Assembly (NCBI RefSeq): GCF_040869045.1 | Contig: NC_090323.1 | Span: 268,650,392-268,714,391 of the forward strand | Direction of reading: 5' to 3' | Source of the DNA: Eurosta solidaginis | Lineage: Eukaryota > Arthropoda > Insecta > Diptera > Tephritidae | Length of the DNA stretch: 64,000 nt | Part shown: piece by piece, positions 32,344-43,519 of the stretch | Numbering within the stretch: the stretch's first letter is position 1 | How the letters are laid out: every line of letters begins with the position of its first letter | Notes under the pieces: model-generated | What the model was told of the DNA's origin: nothing | Database searches by the model: none | What the model saw: the letters and a program-made list of their open reading frames with translations, nothing else | Made by a program: the position numbers and the translations under genes

Positions 32344-32481
32344 AACTAGTTAAACTCGGACTTTTAAAAATAAAAGTTCCGAAATAAAAAAAAAAATATT
32401 ATTTCGGCCTTAAAAAATAAAAGTTTTGATTTAACTTCTATTTCAGGACTTTTATTTTTAAAAGTCCGAGTGTAACTAGTT
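32344..32481. repeat. AT-rich palindrome
   Basis: Arms 32344-32380 and 32446-32481 share aactagtt, then an actcggacttttaaaaataaaagt block inverted. Each arm also holds its own small hairpin. Function unknown. Confidence 0.55.
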
Positions 32482-33559
32482 CTATCGGCCAAAAAAAGTA
32501 AAAATACAGATTTTACTTTTATATGTAGACTTTTATGGAAAAATTTCGAAAAATAAAAAGGATGCATGATTCGACATGACATTGTAATAGGGATACCTGA
32601 GAACTCAAACATTTCCACCTAGGACATTTTTTTGACCAAGACTTTTTCGACTCCGAAAAAAAAATAATTATTTTCCGTCCCTGATAAAGACCCTTCCATT
32701 TTGATATATATAAGTATTTGGCCAACAAACACAAATATACTGTAATGGGTTTTCCAAATTTAGCGTACTTTCCCATAAAAGTAATGCTACTTTTAAATAA
32801 AACTAAATTTATTTTTGAAAATTATTTTAAAGTTTATTGTCAGTGGTGCTCAAAATATTCTTATATGAAGTGCAAATCACAATACATGTACTGACGTTTT
32901 GTTTTGTATTAAAAAAAATACAAAATAAATGTTTCAGTGTTCAAAAAGCTCAAAACTTTTAATGTATGTATATATTCAAATGACTGGAGTAGTTTTAATA
33001 ATTTTGAATACACATATTTTTCAGTGCCATACTATTTTTGCATAATTTTTAGCTGTCAATTTGTTAGTGTAAATTTGTTTTTTATACCGAAGTGCATGTT
33101 CATCATATAAAAGTGCCTTTGCTTTGCACTTATGTATGAAAATCAAAAACTTCATAAGAAGTTTATTTATATGTATGTGACAGCATACGGGAGTGCTTTG
33201 AACATTTTTTTGAAATATAATTTTGTATCTGTGCCTGAATCAGGGCAAAGCAATAACACAATCGCTATCGGCGTATAGGGATTTAGCAGCTCTGTTCAAT
33301 GTGTTTATTGCAAGAACCAAATTCAAATTTTTAGTATAATTTTTTATTCAAATAACGAAAAATAAAAATGGTGCCAAATTATTATTTTTATGAATTAAGC
33401 GGCGGCTGCCCTTATTGATTTAAATGTGTGAAAACATTTATTTGAAGCAATTTGTTTAATTTATAATTTATTTAATAATTTGGGAAAAGTTTAAACAACG
33501 TGACATCAGGACGGACAAGGCGATAGCTGTTTCGATTATACCTTGTAAATCTCTTCAAA

Positions 33560-33670
33560 GCCTTTTCTCCCGTGATTAGGATTTGAACCTGCACTCCTAC
33601 TATGGTTGAAGTTATTTGCTTTATAAGGCCTTCTGCCTTTAGTTTGACCTGTTAATTAAGATTGCTTTTT
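33560..33670 (-). repeat. Possible tRNA-like/SINE relic
   Basis: On the minus strand GCAGGTTCAAATCCTAATCA looks like a T-arm/box B. No convincing box A or cloverleaf can be built. Low confidence. Confidence 0.25.
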
Positions 33671-34188
33671 CGGCCGTTTAAGAAAGATATAAGCCGGTTG
33701 TAGCCGTTACTTAAATGTTATCTAAAAATTGCTTACTCCGGCATGTGTTTTATTGCATGAATAATTTGAGTGAAAAATATCACTTCCCAGGTATTGAGTT
33801 CCCTGGGAAACTCATCCTGATCGAGTTTGCGACAGGCTTTTAAGTTTTCACGTTAGTCGGGGCTTCTACCCAAGGCTCAAATGTATGGTATGCAAGCACA
33901 CTACTTACCAATGTTGGCAACAAAATCCAAATTAAATACATTTGAATTAGTATTAGAAATAACAAGTTTATTCACATAATCACAACCCAAAATTTATAAC
34001 AAGATAAATATCCAAAAACATTCCAAATACATATTTACAAAACAAAAAATAAAAATCACCCAAATTAAAATTTTGAATTTAGAAATCATTTACTTATCAG
34101 AAACACTGCATTTCATATTACAAACTAATGCATATTCAGGTAGACCCTTACGAAGGGCCAACACTTTTGTTGTAAATTTAAGTTAAAG

Positions 34189-34965
34189 TTAGTAGCTAGG
34201 ACCGGAATACGAGCTGTGGTGCTCAGGCACATACAAATTGGCAACTGGACCAGCTGGTGCCACTGGGAGGGTTACAGTGCTGTATTTGATGGGAGTTTCA
34301 AAAGTTTTGTAGTTGTGCTTTCCAGCATGGATTTGAGTCACGTAGGCTGGCAGTTCGGTATATTTGTGAACCGAATGAGTCCCATAACCAGCTGATTTGT
34401 ATGCTCCTGCATATTTTTCAGCTTTTGGTGAATAACTTGATGCGGCTGCAGCATCATAGACTGGGGCAGCATTGTAGACAGCGCCATGTCCTTCTCCACT
34501 GTAACCATGATGGCCATGATAAGCACTTGGTGCAGCACTATAACTCTTTGAAATGACTGCACCGGGTACGGGTTCTGATGCTGCAGCTACATATTTCGCG
34601 GGGGCATACGAAGCTGAATGTATGTCATGATGGTGGTGGGCAGGAGCGTTTAAATATTTCTCAATAGCGGCAATGTCTACAATTTTCGATAAGCCATCCA
34701 GGCTTACTTCATGCACTTTGTGAGATGATTCGCCGTAGTGCTGTGGAGCTGAATGATGGCCATAAGGATGGGCCATTACGACAGTTGCGAAAAGCGCCAA
34801 GGAAAGATACTGTAAAAGGTAAAGAGATGACCAAATTAACATAAATATAACTGAAAAGTTTTTAGCTATAAACATCGAGATGAACTCACAGTTTTTGGCT
34901 ACAAGTCAATGTAAATACAATAAACAAAAAATTGTTATAAAAAAACTTACCACGAATGATTTCAT
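34189..34965 (-). CDS. Cuticle-type secreted His/Ala/Tyr-rich protein (211 aa)
   Basis: Exon 1, 34965-34951, encodes MKSFV and ends at GTG|gtaagt. Exon 2 is 34809-34189 after ttttacag. The 5-codon first exon interrupting the signal peptide is typical of insect cuticular protein genes. The peptide MKSFVYLSLALFATVVMA is followed by HPYGHHSAPQHYGESSHKVH, a short charged helix (SLDGLSKIVDIAAIEKYL), then Ala/Tyr/Ser-rich low complexity with AAP and SY motifs and a PVAPAGPVANLYVPEHHSSY end. No chitin-binding R&R consensus is visible. The exact cuticular family is not recognised. Confidence 0.85.
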
Positions 34966-35062
34966 ATTGATTTTTGTTTTATGGAATTGGTTAATTGAAT
35001 TGAGTGTTCTTTGACTTCTTCCACAATTGGTGTTAATAACTAAAGCAACCTCGGTGCACTGC

Positions 35063-35070
35063 TTTTTATA
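35063..35070 (-). promoter_or_regulatory. TATA box of the 34.2-35.0 kb gene
   Basis: TATAAAAA followed by GC on the minus strand, 98 bases upstream of the start codon. It is nearly identical to the TATA context of the 43-kb gene. Confidence 0.65.
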
Positions 35071-35234
35071 AGCAAACAAGAATTCAAATGCACAAAACGT
35101 GATTTCAAAACAAACACATGATGCCGGGGCAGAGGGAGACCTAAATGATTGTCAACAAAGCTCACAGCTTCTACATAATTACTCATTCTTCTTTTCTTTA
35201 GCGTCACAATCAGCGTATGACTAAAGTAATTAGT

Positions 35235-35590
35235 CGTGGTAATGGACGGTGTGTGATAGCGGCCCTCCGCTAGACTTTGATATTGAGCAGCAGAGTTTCG
35301 AGAAGTTCATGTCACAACAAACAACGGCAATTTGAAACTCTTGCGATGGCATGAAGCACAGATAAACCTCGTGACCGGCGTGTATAGTTACCTTTAAAAA
35401 AAAATATATATATATATTTATATTTCTGTATAAATGCATATGTTTGGTTGTATATAAATGTTGTATACAATTTACTCAGAAATAAAGCACTTACCTAAAA
35501 TTATTGAATTCTTATCGCCTGATAAATCTTTGCTCTTTGAACTCTTCTAAGTGCGGGTGTAATTACACAATTAATCTCTGTTTTATATAT
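35235..35590 (-). pseudogene. Possible promoter/exon relic beside the cuticle gene
   Basis: On the minus strand TATATAAAA (35589-35581) is followed by about 60 bases of leader and a perfect donor TTTTAG|gtaagt at 35495. Then comes a pyrimidine-rich stretch, an acceptor-like aaag, and an open frame VTIHAGHEVYLCF with many Cys to 35230. There is no ATG in the first exon, where the 34-kb paralogue has one before its donor. It could be a broken duplicate or a non-coding transcript. Confidence 0.3.
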
Positions 35591-36027
35591 AAGTCAGTGT
35601 ATGACTGGGTCAAAGCTATGGCTAACTATGTCAAGTCAAAACCATAAACCATAAACGAAAGCTGATACAAGTTTTGAACATAGTAAACGAGTAGAAAGAT
35701 TAAATAATGCGTTATTTTATTTAAAGTCCAATCAATTTAATTCAAAAGGCGGCTTCTATGTTTCAATGAAAATTTGAATATATGAAAGGCTTATGTAGTT
35801 CTGAAAAAAATATCTAAGAGAATCGAAATCGGTGTTTATATATTTATTTAAGTTTTAAAACCCGTAAAACTCATGCAATAGGTTTGGAGGATGGCTTCCG
35901 ATTGACAATCCTTCACCGGATATGAATATATGACGTTTGGGTACTAGTTCTAGTACATCTGAAAATTGACTGTAATGCGAACGTTGAACTTTAAACAGAA
36001 AATTTTATTTGACATGATTTGCCTTAG

Positions 36028-36115
36028 AGGAGATTTAGGCCGAGCTTCAATTTGCGTGGAGCTCCTTTTTAATTTGAAGGAAGCTCGGCCACGCAGGTAA
36101 ATCGCTTCGAATATT
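36028..36115 (-). repeat. SINE tail fragment
   Basis: Complement of the SINE tail seen at 32050-32090 (gaagagaagctcggcc-like, here ggccgagcttcaatttgcgtgg), with a second inverted short copy aagctcggcc. Confidence 0.5.
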
Positions 36116-36149
36116 TATTTTATTTATTTCTATTGGAGACAATATCCAA

Positions 36150-36965
36150 TCGCACGTAAAGAGACCTGTGCATCATAGAAAAGTGGTGTGGTATATCTAT
36201 CAATCCTAACAAAACTGTTCTAGTGCACTCTAGCCGTAGAAGAAAACCATCGCCGGGTGGCACAAAAACCACAAGACCGTTCTTGTTCTCGCTTTAATGG
36301 CAAAACATGGTTGTTATCATCTGGAATAGTATACTGGACATTAAATTCTGCTTTGAAGCCAACCTATTCTTTATTAGTTTGGTAGACGAAGACCACGCAA
36401 AGAAGAGCAAGAACAAAATTAAGCACACTGCATCGATTTGTTTGTAGTGGCATAACGGGTACGATGAGAACGTCGTCTGCTGAGGCACTTACTACCTTAG
36501 TGGGAATACCTCCATTCCTCATTATAATGGATAAAGAGGCAGTACTTGATGATTTAGGACTTTAAAAATAGTGCTGAGATAAAAATTGGAAACAAGACAG
36601 GGCAAATGTGGGTAATAAGAAACTGCATAGGCAATTTCATATTGCAACTTCATGGCCACAACGCTCAGAATCTCACTGAACTTTGAGTTATTCGTTGTTT
36701 ATAGAACTCTTTGAGAAACAGAGAACCCACATACTGATCCTAACTCAGAGATCTGGTTCACGGAAGGATCGAAATTTGATGACGGTAATGAGAGCTGTTG
36801 GCGGAGCGAAGGAGCGACTGGCGCGCCTTGTTGGACGGCCATAACCGTTTAGACGGTTAAGCGCCAATTAAGTAAGTAAGTAAGTAATGAGAGCTGTTAT
36901 CTATGGGCCGATCTTCAAGTTATCGATACCAATGCCATTCCGCTATACTTCAGGCAGAAATAAAT
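36150..36965 (+). pseudogene. R1/I-like LINE relic with RNase H remnant
   Basis: The frame KWCGGISINPNKTVLVHSSR matches the region after the YADD box of I/R1-type reverse transcriptases. Farther on DPNSEIWFTEGSKFDDG matches the first strand of the LINE RNase H domain (xWYTDGSK), with the catalytic Asp changed to Glu. It is interrupted by the nested insertion at 36800-36883 and decayed between the two. Confidence 0.5.
36800..36883 (+). mobile_element. 5'-truncated RTE-like LINE tail with 15-bp TSD
   Basis: 84 bases ending in (taag)n. The sequence runs ggcggagcgaaggagcgact through ccataaccgtttagacggtt. A perfect 15-base duplication GTAATGAGAGCTGTT flanks it at 36785-36799 and 36884-36898. It matches the 3' end type of the relic at 12007-12055. 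Confidence 0.8.
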
Positions 36966-36970
36966 AATAA

Positions 36971-39114
36971 CAAGTAAGGAAGGTTAAGTTCGGGTGTAAC
37001 CGAAAATTACATATTCAGTTGAGAGCTATGGTGGCAACATGAGGGAAAATAACCATGTAGGAAAATGAACCGAGGGTAGCCCTGGAATGTGTTTGTACGA
37101 CATGTCTATCAAATGAAAGGTATTAAAGAGTATTTTATGAGGGAGTGGGCCATAGTACTATAGGTGGTCGCCTTTTCGGAATATCGCCATAAACGTGGAT
37201 CAGGGTTGACTCTAGAATTTGTTTGTACGAGGGTAGCAAATGAAAGGTGTTAATGAGTATTTTAAAAGCGAGTGATCCTTATTTCCATAGGTGGACGCCG
37301 TTTCGAGACATCGCCATAAAGGTGGACCAGAGGTGACCCTAGAATTTGTTTGTATGATATGGGTATCATATGAAAGGGGTTAAGGAACATTTTAAAAGGG
37401 AGTGGGCCTTAGTTCTATAGGTGGACGCCTTTTCGAGATATCGTCATAAAGGTGGACCATGGGTGACTCTAGAAATGTATTAATGCGTATTTTAAAAGGG
37501 AGTGGGCCTTAGCTCTATAGGTGGACGCCTTCTCGAGATATAGCTATAAAGGTGGACCAGGGGTGACTCTAGAATATGTTTGTACGATATGGGTATCAAA
37601 TGAAAGGTGTTAATGAGTATTTTAAAAGGGCGTGAGGCTTAGTTCTATAGGTGGACGCCTTTTCGAGATATCGCCATAAAGGTGGACCAGGGGTGACTCT
37701 AGAATGTGTTTGTACGATATGGGTATCAAATTAAAGGTATTAATGAGGCTTTTAAAAGGGAGTGGTGGTAGTTGTATATGTGAAGGCGTTATCCAGATAT
37801 CGACCAAAATGTGGACCAGGGTGACTCAGAACATCATCTGTTGGATAACTCTAATTTATTTATATATATAATACCACGAACAGTATTCCTGCCAAGATTT
37901 CAAGGGTTTTTTATTTCGCCCTGCAGAACTTTTTCATTTCATTCTACTTAATATGGTAGGTGTCACAGCCATTCTACATAGTTTTTTCTACAGTTATATT
38001 TTGCGTCAATAAACTAATCCAAATACCATGTTTCATCCCTTTTTTCGTATTTGGTATAGAATTATGGCATTTTTTTCGTTTTTCGTAATTTTCGATATCG
38101 AAAAAGTGGGCGTGGTCATAGTCCGATTTCGGCCACTTTTTATACCAATACAACGTGAGTTCAGATAAGTACGTGAACTGAGTTTAGTAAAGATATATCG
38201 ATTTTTGCTCAAGTTATCGTGTTGACGGCTGAGCGGGAGGACAGACGGTCGACTGTGTATAAAAACTGGGCGTGGCTTTAACCGATTTCGCCAAATTTCA
38301 CAAGGATTGGTAAATTTTTGTTCAACTTATGGCATTAAAAGTATTCTAAACGAATTAATTGAAAAAGGGCGCAGCCACGCCCATTTTGAAATTTTCTTTT
38401 ATTTTTGCGTTTTGTTGCACCATATCATTACTGGAGTTGAATGTTGACATAATTTACTTGTATACTGTAAAGATATTAAATTTTTTGTTAAAATTTGACT
38501 TTAAAAACAAAATTTTTTAAAAGTGGGCGTGGTCGTTCTCCGATTTTGCTAATTTTTATTAAGCGTACATATAGTATTAGGAGTAACGTTTCTGCCAAAT
38601 TTCATCATGATATCTTCAACGACTGCCAAATTACAGTTTGGAAAAATTTTAAATTACCTTCTTTTAAAAGTGGGCGGTGCCACGCCCATTGTCCAAAATT
38701 TTACTAATTTTCTATTCTGCGTCATAAGCTTAACTCACCTAGCAAGTTTCATCGCTTTATTCGTCTTTGGTAATGAATTATCGCACTTTTTCGGTTTTTC
38801 GAAATTTTCGATATCGAAAAAGTGGGCGTGGTTATAGTCCGATATTGTTCATTTTAAATAGCGATCTGAGATGAGTGCTCAGGAACCTACATTCCAAATT
38901 TCATCAAGATACCTCAAAATTTACTCAAGTTATCGTGTCAACGGACGGACGGACGGACGGACGGACGGACATGGCTCAATCAAATTTGTTTTCGATTCTG
39001 ATGATTTTGATATATGGAAGTCTATATCTATCTCGATTCCTTTATACCTGTACAACCGACCGTTATCCAATCAAAGTTAATATACTCTGTGAGCTCTGCT
39101 CAACTCAGTATAAA
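36971..39114 (+). mobile_element. 2.1-kb interspersed element with 130-bp tandem array, copy A
   Basis: Begins CAAGTAAGGAAGGTTAAGTT and ends CTGCTCAACTCAGTATAAA. About six units of roughly 130 bp fill 37090-37810, marked by ggtggacgcc at 37163 (variant), 37290, 37420, 37520, 37650 and 37780. A unique part with several agtgggcgtgg motifs follows, then an (ACGG)n run at 38940-38970. An inverted copy is at 45573-47491. No transposase is found. Start and end carry short imperfect inverted phrases (cattcagttgagagct / gagctctgctcaactca). Confidence 0.75.
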
Positions 39115-39179
39115 ACAAAATGCAAGGCGCGAGCCGAGCTTCTTTCCAATTTTTATCTTGCTCTTTTCAACTTTCCCTT

Positions 39180-39663
39180 TACAGGGTTGCACAGTGCGAT
39201 TGAAGAGATGGTTGGTGTCATGTGGAGACACGATACAAGCAGGACATAGATATATTTTATATGTCGAGATTGTTTCTGGATAGGTAAGAGTTTAACCTAT
39301 TACAGTATCCATATCGAAGTTAGCTAGAGTGACGCGCATCTCCCTGGGGAAGTTGTTTTTCTTTACTGCTAGTTATAGAAGTCCGATGTTGATAATACTG
39401 AGGACCTTATTATGCTTTTCTTCTACATATGGCCGTATTTTTTCATAATGCTTGAGGAGATGACTCCAAAATTCTCTGGAAAGCACGGCCTCTTCAATCA
39501 GACGGCTTTTAGGATGCAGCCTGGGCATCGGGTATTCAACAGAAACTGTTAGTTCATTTCTCTCCCTTATGGGAAGTACTTTCGACTCACTGTGTAGATG
39601 GTGTTCTGAGGACATAAGAAGATAAATTGTAGCAGTGCTGGGAGCGGTGTTTCGAAGATTCAC
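39180..39663 (-). pseudogene. Jockey-like LINE ORF2 C-terminal relic
   Basis: The minus-strand frame reads NLRNTAPSTATIYLLMSSEH, then [20 protein letters not shown], matching the 12720-13570 relic. Farther down are traces of the [12 protein letters not shown] and HDTNHLFN regions. Frameshifted and 5'-truncated. Confidence 0.65.
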
Positions 39664-39670
39664 TAGAAAA

Positions 39671-39971
39671 TTAATTTACCTCCTGTGGAGCAGTGGGTTG
39701 AAGGGGCATTTGATAAAGATTGCGGGCAGCCTCATCAGTGCATAGAGCTTCAGCCTCAAATCGCTGCATAAATAAATTTTAATTGGATGGACCTCCAATT
39801 ACACTTACCACCTGGAAGTTATTACAAAATTTAAAAGCGTAATATCCAAGAATTGGAACGGCTGAAATAAGTTTTATAAATAATTTTGGTCAATTTTAGC
39901 AAGACTAGTGGTTTACGAAGCTCAACAACATTAGATTTCATAAAACCTTTCTTCATATGCGGGTACACCAT
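39671..39971 (-). CDS. Candidate tiny three-exon gene (66 aa)
   Basis: Exons on the minus strand are 39971-39917, 39861-39809 and 39763-39671. The two introns are 55 and 45 bp, with sites C|gtaaac..ttatttcag and GTG|gtaagt..ttatgcag. The phases fit, giving MVYPHMKKGFMKSNVVELPV, then PILGYYAFKFCNNF, then RFEAEALCTDEAARNLYQMP and a polar end TAPQEVN. There is a weakly hydrophobic middle and no recognised family. The second intron is unusually short and the first donor is weak. A plus-strand open frame (39886-40092) overlaps the first exon, so the strand is not certain. Confidence 0.35.
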
Positions 39972-40194
39972 TGCAAGTACCTTAATTAACTACATGATTC
40001 TAATTCCGCTAGTTATTAGTTTTACTATTTTCTTCAGTTATTCAAAAAATACTCAGGAACGAAGTGCAAATTTAAATTGTAAACCTTATTAAGATCGTAC
40101 AACAGTTATTAAAGAAGCAAATTCGATCAAATTTTGTAGTTAGACTCATTTTAGAGTCTATAATAAAATAAAATAATTTTAAAAAAAATTTTAA

Positions 40195-41124
40195 GTTAAA
40201 CGGTTTTATTGAAAACAATACTTACATGAAGTAATAATAATACGAAAAGCTAGAAAATAATTAGGTAGGTCCTAGGTACTAGTCATCACACTCCTTATCA
40301 ATCTATGGCGTTGATCAGACAATTAAATAAAAGCGTTGGGCGCGTGAAATTTCTAAAAATGTTAGGCGTAGCATAACCTGATTAAGGTTCAGTTGGTTTT
40401 ACTTATGACTATCAATAGAAATATGACGCGTCCAACGCTTTTATTTGTCTGATCAACGCCATAGATTGATAAGGAGTGTGATGACTAGTACCTAGGACCT
40501 ACCTAATTATTTTCTAGCTTTTCGTATTATTATTATTTCATGTAAGTATTGTTTTCAATAAAACCGTTTAACTTAAAAATTTTTTTTATTATTTTATTTT
40601 CAAGTTTTTAGTCGTTATTTAATTGCCTATTATTTCTCATTCTATTTAGTTCATTTAGTGACTCATTATTACAAGGACTCTTTCCTGACAATTTGTTACA
40701 ATCTAAGTCCTCAATACATAATCCTTCCAAAGACTTTACTCGACTCTGCGCCACGTATTCTTGTCCGTCCCCCAACTCCAAAATATTTTGATGCCACTTC
40801 TACCGGACTGTATGCAATATTTGTTCCAAATATGAGCCAAATCGGGCATCATAGGTCGCTTTCTATTCATGTATGTATTATGTGTTCCAAATAACGACCA
40901 AATCAAATCGGACAACAAATACGATTTTTGTGAATATCTCGATCCTTGCGCCACCTAGCGGCGATTTTTTTCTTATTATTGCATTGTCATCGGGTTCTGA
41001 ACTACGATCCAAGTTTCAAGCTTGTAGCTTATCGGGAAGTTACTTAAATTTTAATTACAAGATTCGTTCACAACGGCCGTGCATGCAGCCTGCCTGTCAA
41101 GTCAACCTAAATAAAACCGTTTAA
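40195..41124 (-). mobile_element. Composite fold-back element, copy B
   Basis: Inverted relative of 25748-26730. The ends are GTTAAACGGTTTTATT (40195) and AATAAAACCGTTTAA (41124). The 40195-40575 part is a palindrome whose arms of about 130-140 bp differ at only about one position, around a loop of roughly 100 bases, which suggests recent activity or correction. The rest carries the aggtggcgca unit and the segment around catcgggttctgaact shared with copy A. Confidence 0.78.
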
Positions 41125-42901
41125 AAAAATTCCATATTTAGAAAAATCTAAAGTTGTTACGTCATGAAAATTCTCCACACAGAACTTATAGAGGATTCCA
41201 TGGTCTACAACCTTGTAATCTTTTCTTCTTTATCTTTGCTCTATATGTAGTTGAAGACCCTTACTTGCTTAGAGCAAAGGTGCCGATATACTCGGCCGAT
41301 TTTCCTAATTCAAACCATAAAATGATATATGCCCACCCGAGACAGAGTAACATGTTTCATTAAATTGTTTAACTTTACAACAAGAGGTCCCAGCATGCAA
41401 TCGTTTATGCTTGGAGAAAATAAACAAACTATATATTGCTCTCTAGCCATCTCTTTTTTATGCTCATATAATACGATAAATGTTCGTTTTTTTTTTTTCA
41501 AGAAAATATCGCTATACAAAGCGCGATTTTTTGCAATAGTTGCTAATGTTACGAACCCTGCAGCGAATCGCACAAGTTCCGAACTATCGCAGAACTATCG
41601 CATTTAGAAGCAGCCACTGAAAATTTTCGTTTTCGTTCTATGGGTAGTATGCAATCGCATCTTAGATGGGAAATGTTGCTTGTACAGAAACTAAAATTTA
41701 GCTCCCTAAAACTACGCTGGACGTATACTCGTACAATTTGATGCAAAACTTAGGAGTGTCCTTAAGAACAGGACAAACACTTCATGTGTCGGGGTAGATT
41801 ATCTAGAGTTTAATCTACTACAGTATCCATATCGAAGACGTGCCAGAGTGATGCACGAGTCCCTGGGAGGTCTCCTCTTCTACTGGGAGCTTCCTTGCTT
41901 GGTCTCTTCGTTGTTCCTGGGGAGATGCCCTGTATATCTTCGGAGGCGTGGCCAATATCTGTTAGGATGCCCAAGTTTCTGAGTTTTTATTAAAAACTGT
42001 TTTTTAGCATTTTGTTTCTCTCTTTAATGGGGAGTATTCGTCACCCCCACTCCCTTCCCCTCATTGTAAAGATGATGATATTCTGGTGTCACAGAAAATA
42101 TTTTGGGGCAGTTCTGAGCGGGTTGTTCTGACTGGCCTGCAGTTTCGTCCAGTGTGTTTGATTTAAACTCGGAAAACACAAGCAAATAATCGCTCTATAA
42201 GTAGCTGAAAGCGTATCTTTGTTTTTAGGCCAGTTGCGTCCAGCGAGGGAACTTCATTTTAGGTCCAACGGTGGTGTTATGCCATCGACGTGTGTATTCA
42301 ATATTGTCAAATCCACGTCGTGAATATAGCCACCAAAGACTTGATCAATATAGTGCCAAGTTACGCGAGACATGAAAACATCATCATTGGAAGGGGCTAC
42401 AACAATGAATGTCATTTCAGTTCAACGCCATTTATTATGTGAAAGCTCTTACCTTCCATCCAGGAAGGTAACTTTGATATGTAGCCCCGTTTAAGGCAGT
42501 TTGTTTAAATGATGGTCAACCAGCCGCAGTACAGCCCTTAAGTGCACCATATATAAAATTTTAATGCAAAAATTAGTTCTGCAACTATAAAGCAACAAAT
42601 ATAATTAAACTATAGCGCGGTCTCCAGGTCATAAAAAAGCGCCCACCATATTGAAAATTCTTCTGTCCCGAACTCTTCTTAACAAAATTAACCAGTTTTT
42701 TGTCTACCGCTAACTATTTGAAACCTGGCAAAGACTTTTCTCCACATTCTAGTATTAAGCCTAATTCAAAAAAAGTATGTAAAATAAAACAATTGTTTTC
42801 GTATTGCAAATTAAGGATTTTACTTGTCTTGATTTTCTTATTGTTTTCATTTTTAATGAATCCATTTGATGAGTTCCTGCTATATTTAATTAGCCGCATA
42901 A
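41125..42901. other. Intergenic DNA with LINE relic
   Basis: Contains a jockey-like LINE 3' relic on the minus strand (41755-42075). The remainder (42076-42900) shows no recognisable gene. Confidence 0.5.
41755..42075 (-). pseudogene. Jockey-like LINE 3' relic
   Basis: The minus strand has tactccccattaaagagagaaac (LPIRERN equivalent) and gcatcctaacag. It ends with atatggatactgtagtagattaaactc (GYCNRLNS equivalent). These align in order with 13060-13340. Heavily broken. Confidence 0.5.
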
Positions 42902-43424
42902 TTAATAGCTAGAATGAGCAGCATAACCTGCAGAATGGGCGCCATAACCAGCTGAGTGAAGAGCTGGCTCAGGAGCGACAATATTAGGCACTTTGTATGA
43001 GGGTACAACCAAGAGTTTGTATTGGCCTGCATGTAATGGCACATTAGCAGAAGCAGCTACAGCTTTCGCTTTTGGATGAGTGGATGAACCAATCAAAGGA
43101 GATGGCTTACTATATCCTGAAATGTGGTGAGCATCGACTGGCAAGAGAGCTGGACCGTATTGTGTAGAAGGAGCATAATTCCAATGTGCTGGAGCGTCGA
43201 TGTGATATAAAACGCTTGGTTTCTCGTGTATGACAGGATGGCTGTATGTAGCAGCTGGAACACCATAGCCATGATGGCTGTTGTAGCTTCCATATGGAAC
43301 AGCATTCACAGCAACAAGAACGGTTAGTAAAGCGTACTACAAAGAGTAAAGAAGAGAAAAATGCAATAAATCTCATGAACACTTAATTAATTTGATTTTT
43401 ATTACTTACTGTAAAACGTAACAT
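42902..43424 (-). CDS. Cuticle-type secreted Ala/His/Tyr/Pro-rich protein (149 aa)
   Basis: Exon 1, 43424-43410, encodes MLRFT up to ACA|gtaagt. Exon 2 is 43336-42902 after tttgtag. The signal peptide MLRFTYALLTVLVAVNA is followed by VPYGSYNSHHGYGVPAATYS, then HVIxEKP-type His/Pro/Tyr segments (about 45-95), and a Val-rich KLLVVPSYKVPNIVAPEPAL strand. It ends in AGYGAHSAGYAAHSSY repeats. The 5-codon first exon matches the genes at 34 and 49 kb, so all three look like related cuticular or matrix genes. No R&R consensus is visible. Family unnamed. Confidence 0.85.
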
Positions 43425-43502
43425 TTTGATGTTTTTTGTAGTGGAGTTTTTGTGCGTACGAAACTACTTAGACGACTATTTCGACAATGGTGTTTCAAAT
43501 GC

Positions 43503-43510
43503 TTTTTATA
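43503..43510 (-). promoter_or_regulatory. TATA box of the 42.9-43.4 kb gene
   Basis: TATAAAAA then GC on the minus strand, 79 bases upstream of the start codon. It has the same ATAAAAAGC core as the 35.06-kb TATA box. Confidence 0.65.
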
Positions 43511-43519
43511 TGCCGAAAT

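Larger units (their letters stand above)
30440..34188. other. Intergenic DNA
   Basis: Contains two tandem SINEs (31612-32095), a 36-bp-arm palindrome (32344-32481) and a possible tRNA-like relic (33560-33670). No gene is recognised elsewhere. Confidence 0.55.

Noticed and set aside
34338..34562. 74-codon minus-strand frame
   Set aside because: Alternate frame of the 34-kb cuticle-type gene, with no start or splice context.
37090..37810. Regularly spaced repeats that might suggest a CRISPR-like array
   Set aside because: Units are about 130 bp with no unique spacers, and they lie inside a dispersed eukaryotic repeat.
39886..40092. Plus-strand frame with a long hydrophobic segment after an acceptor-like tttag
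   Set aside because: No upstream exon or promoter found on this strand, and the minus-strand splice pattern fits better. Kept only as a caveat on the 39.7-40.0 kb candidate.
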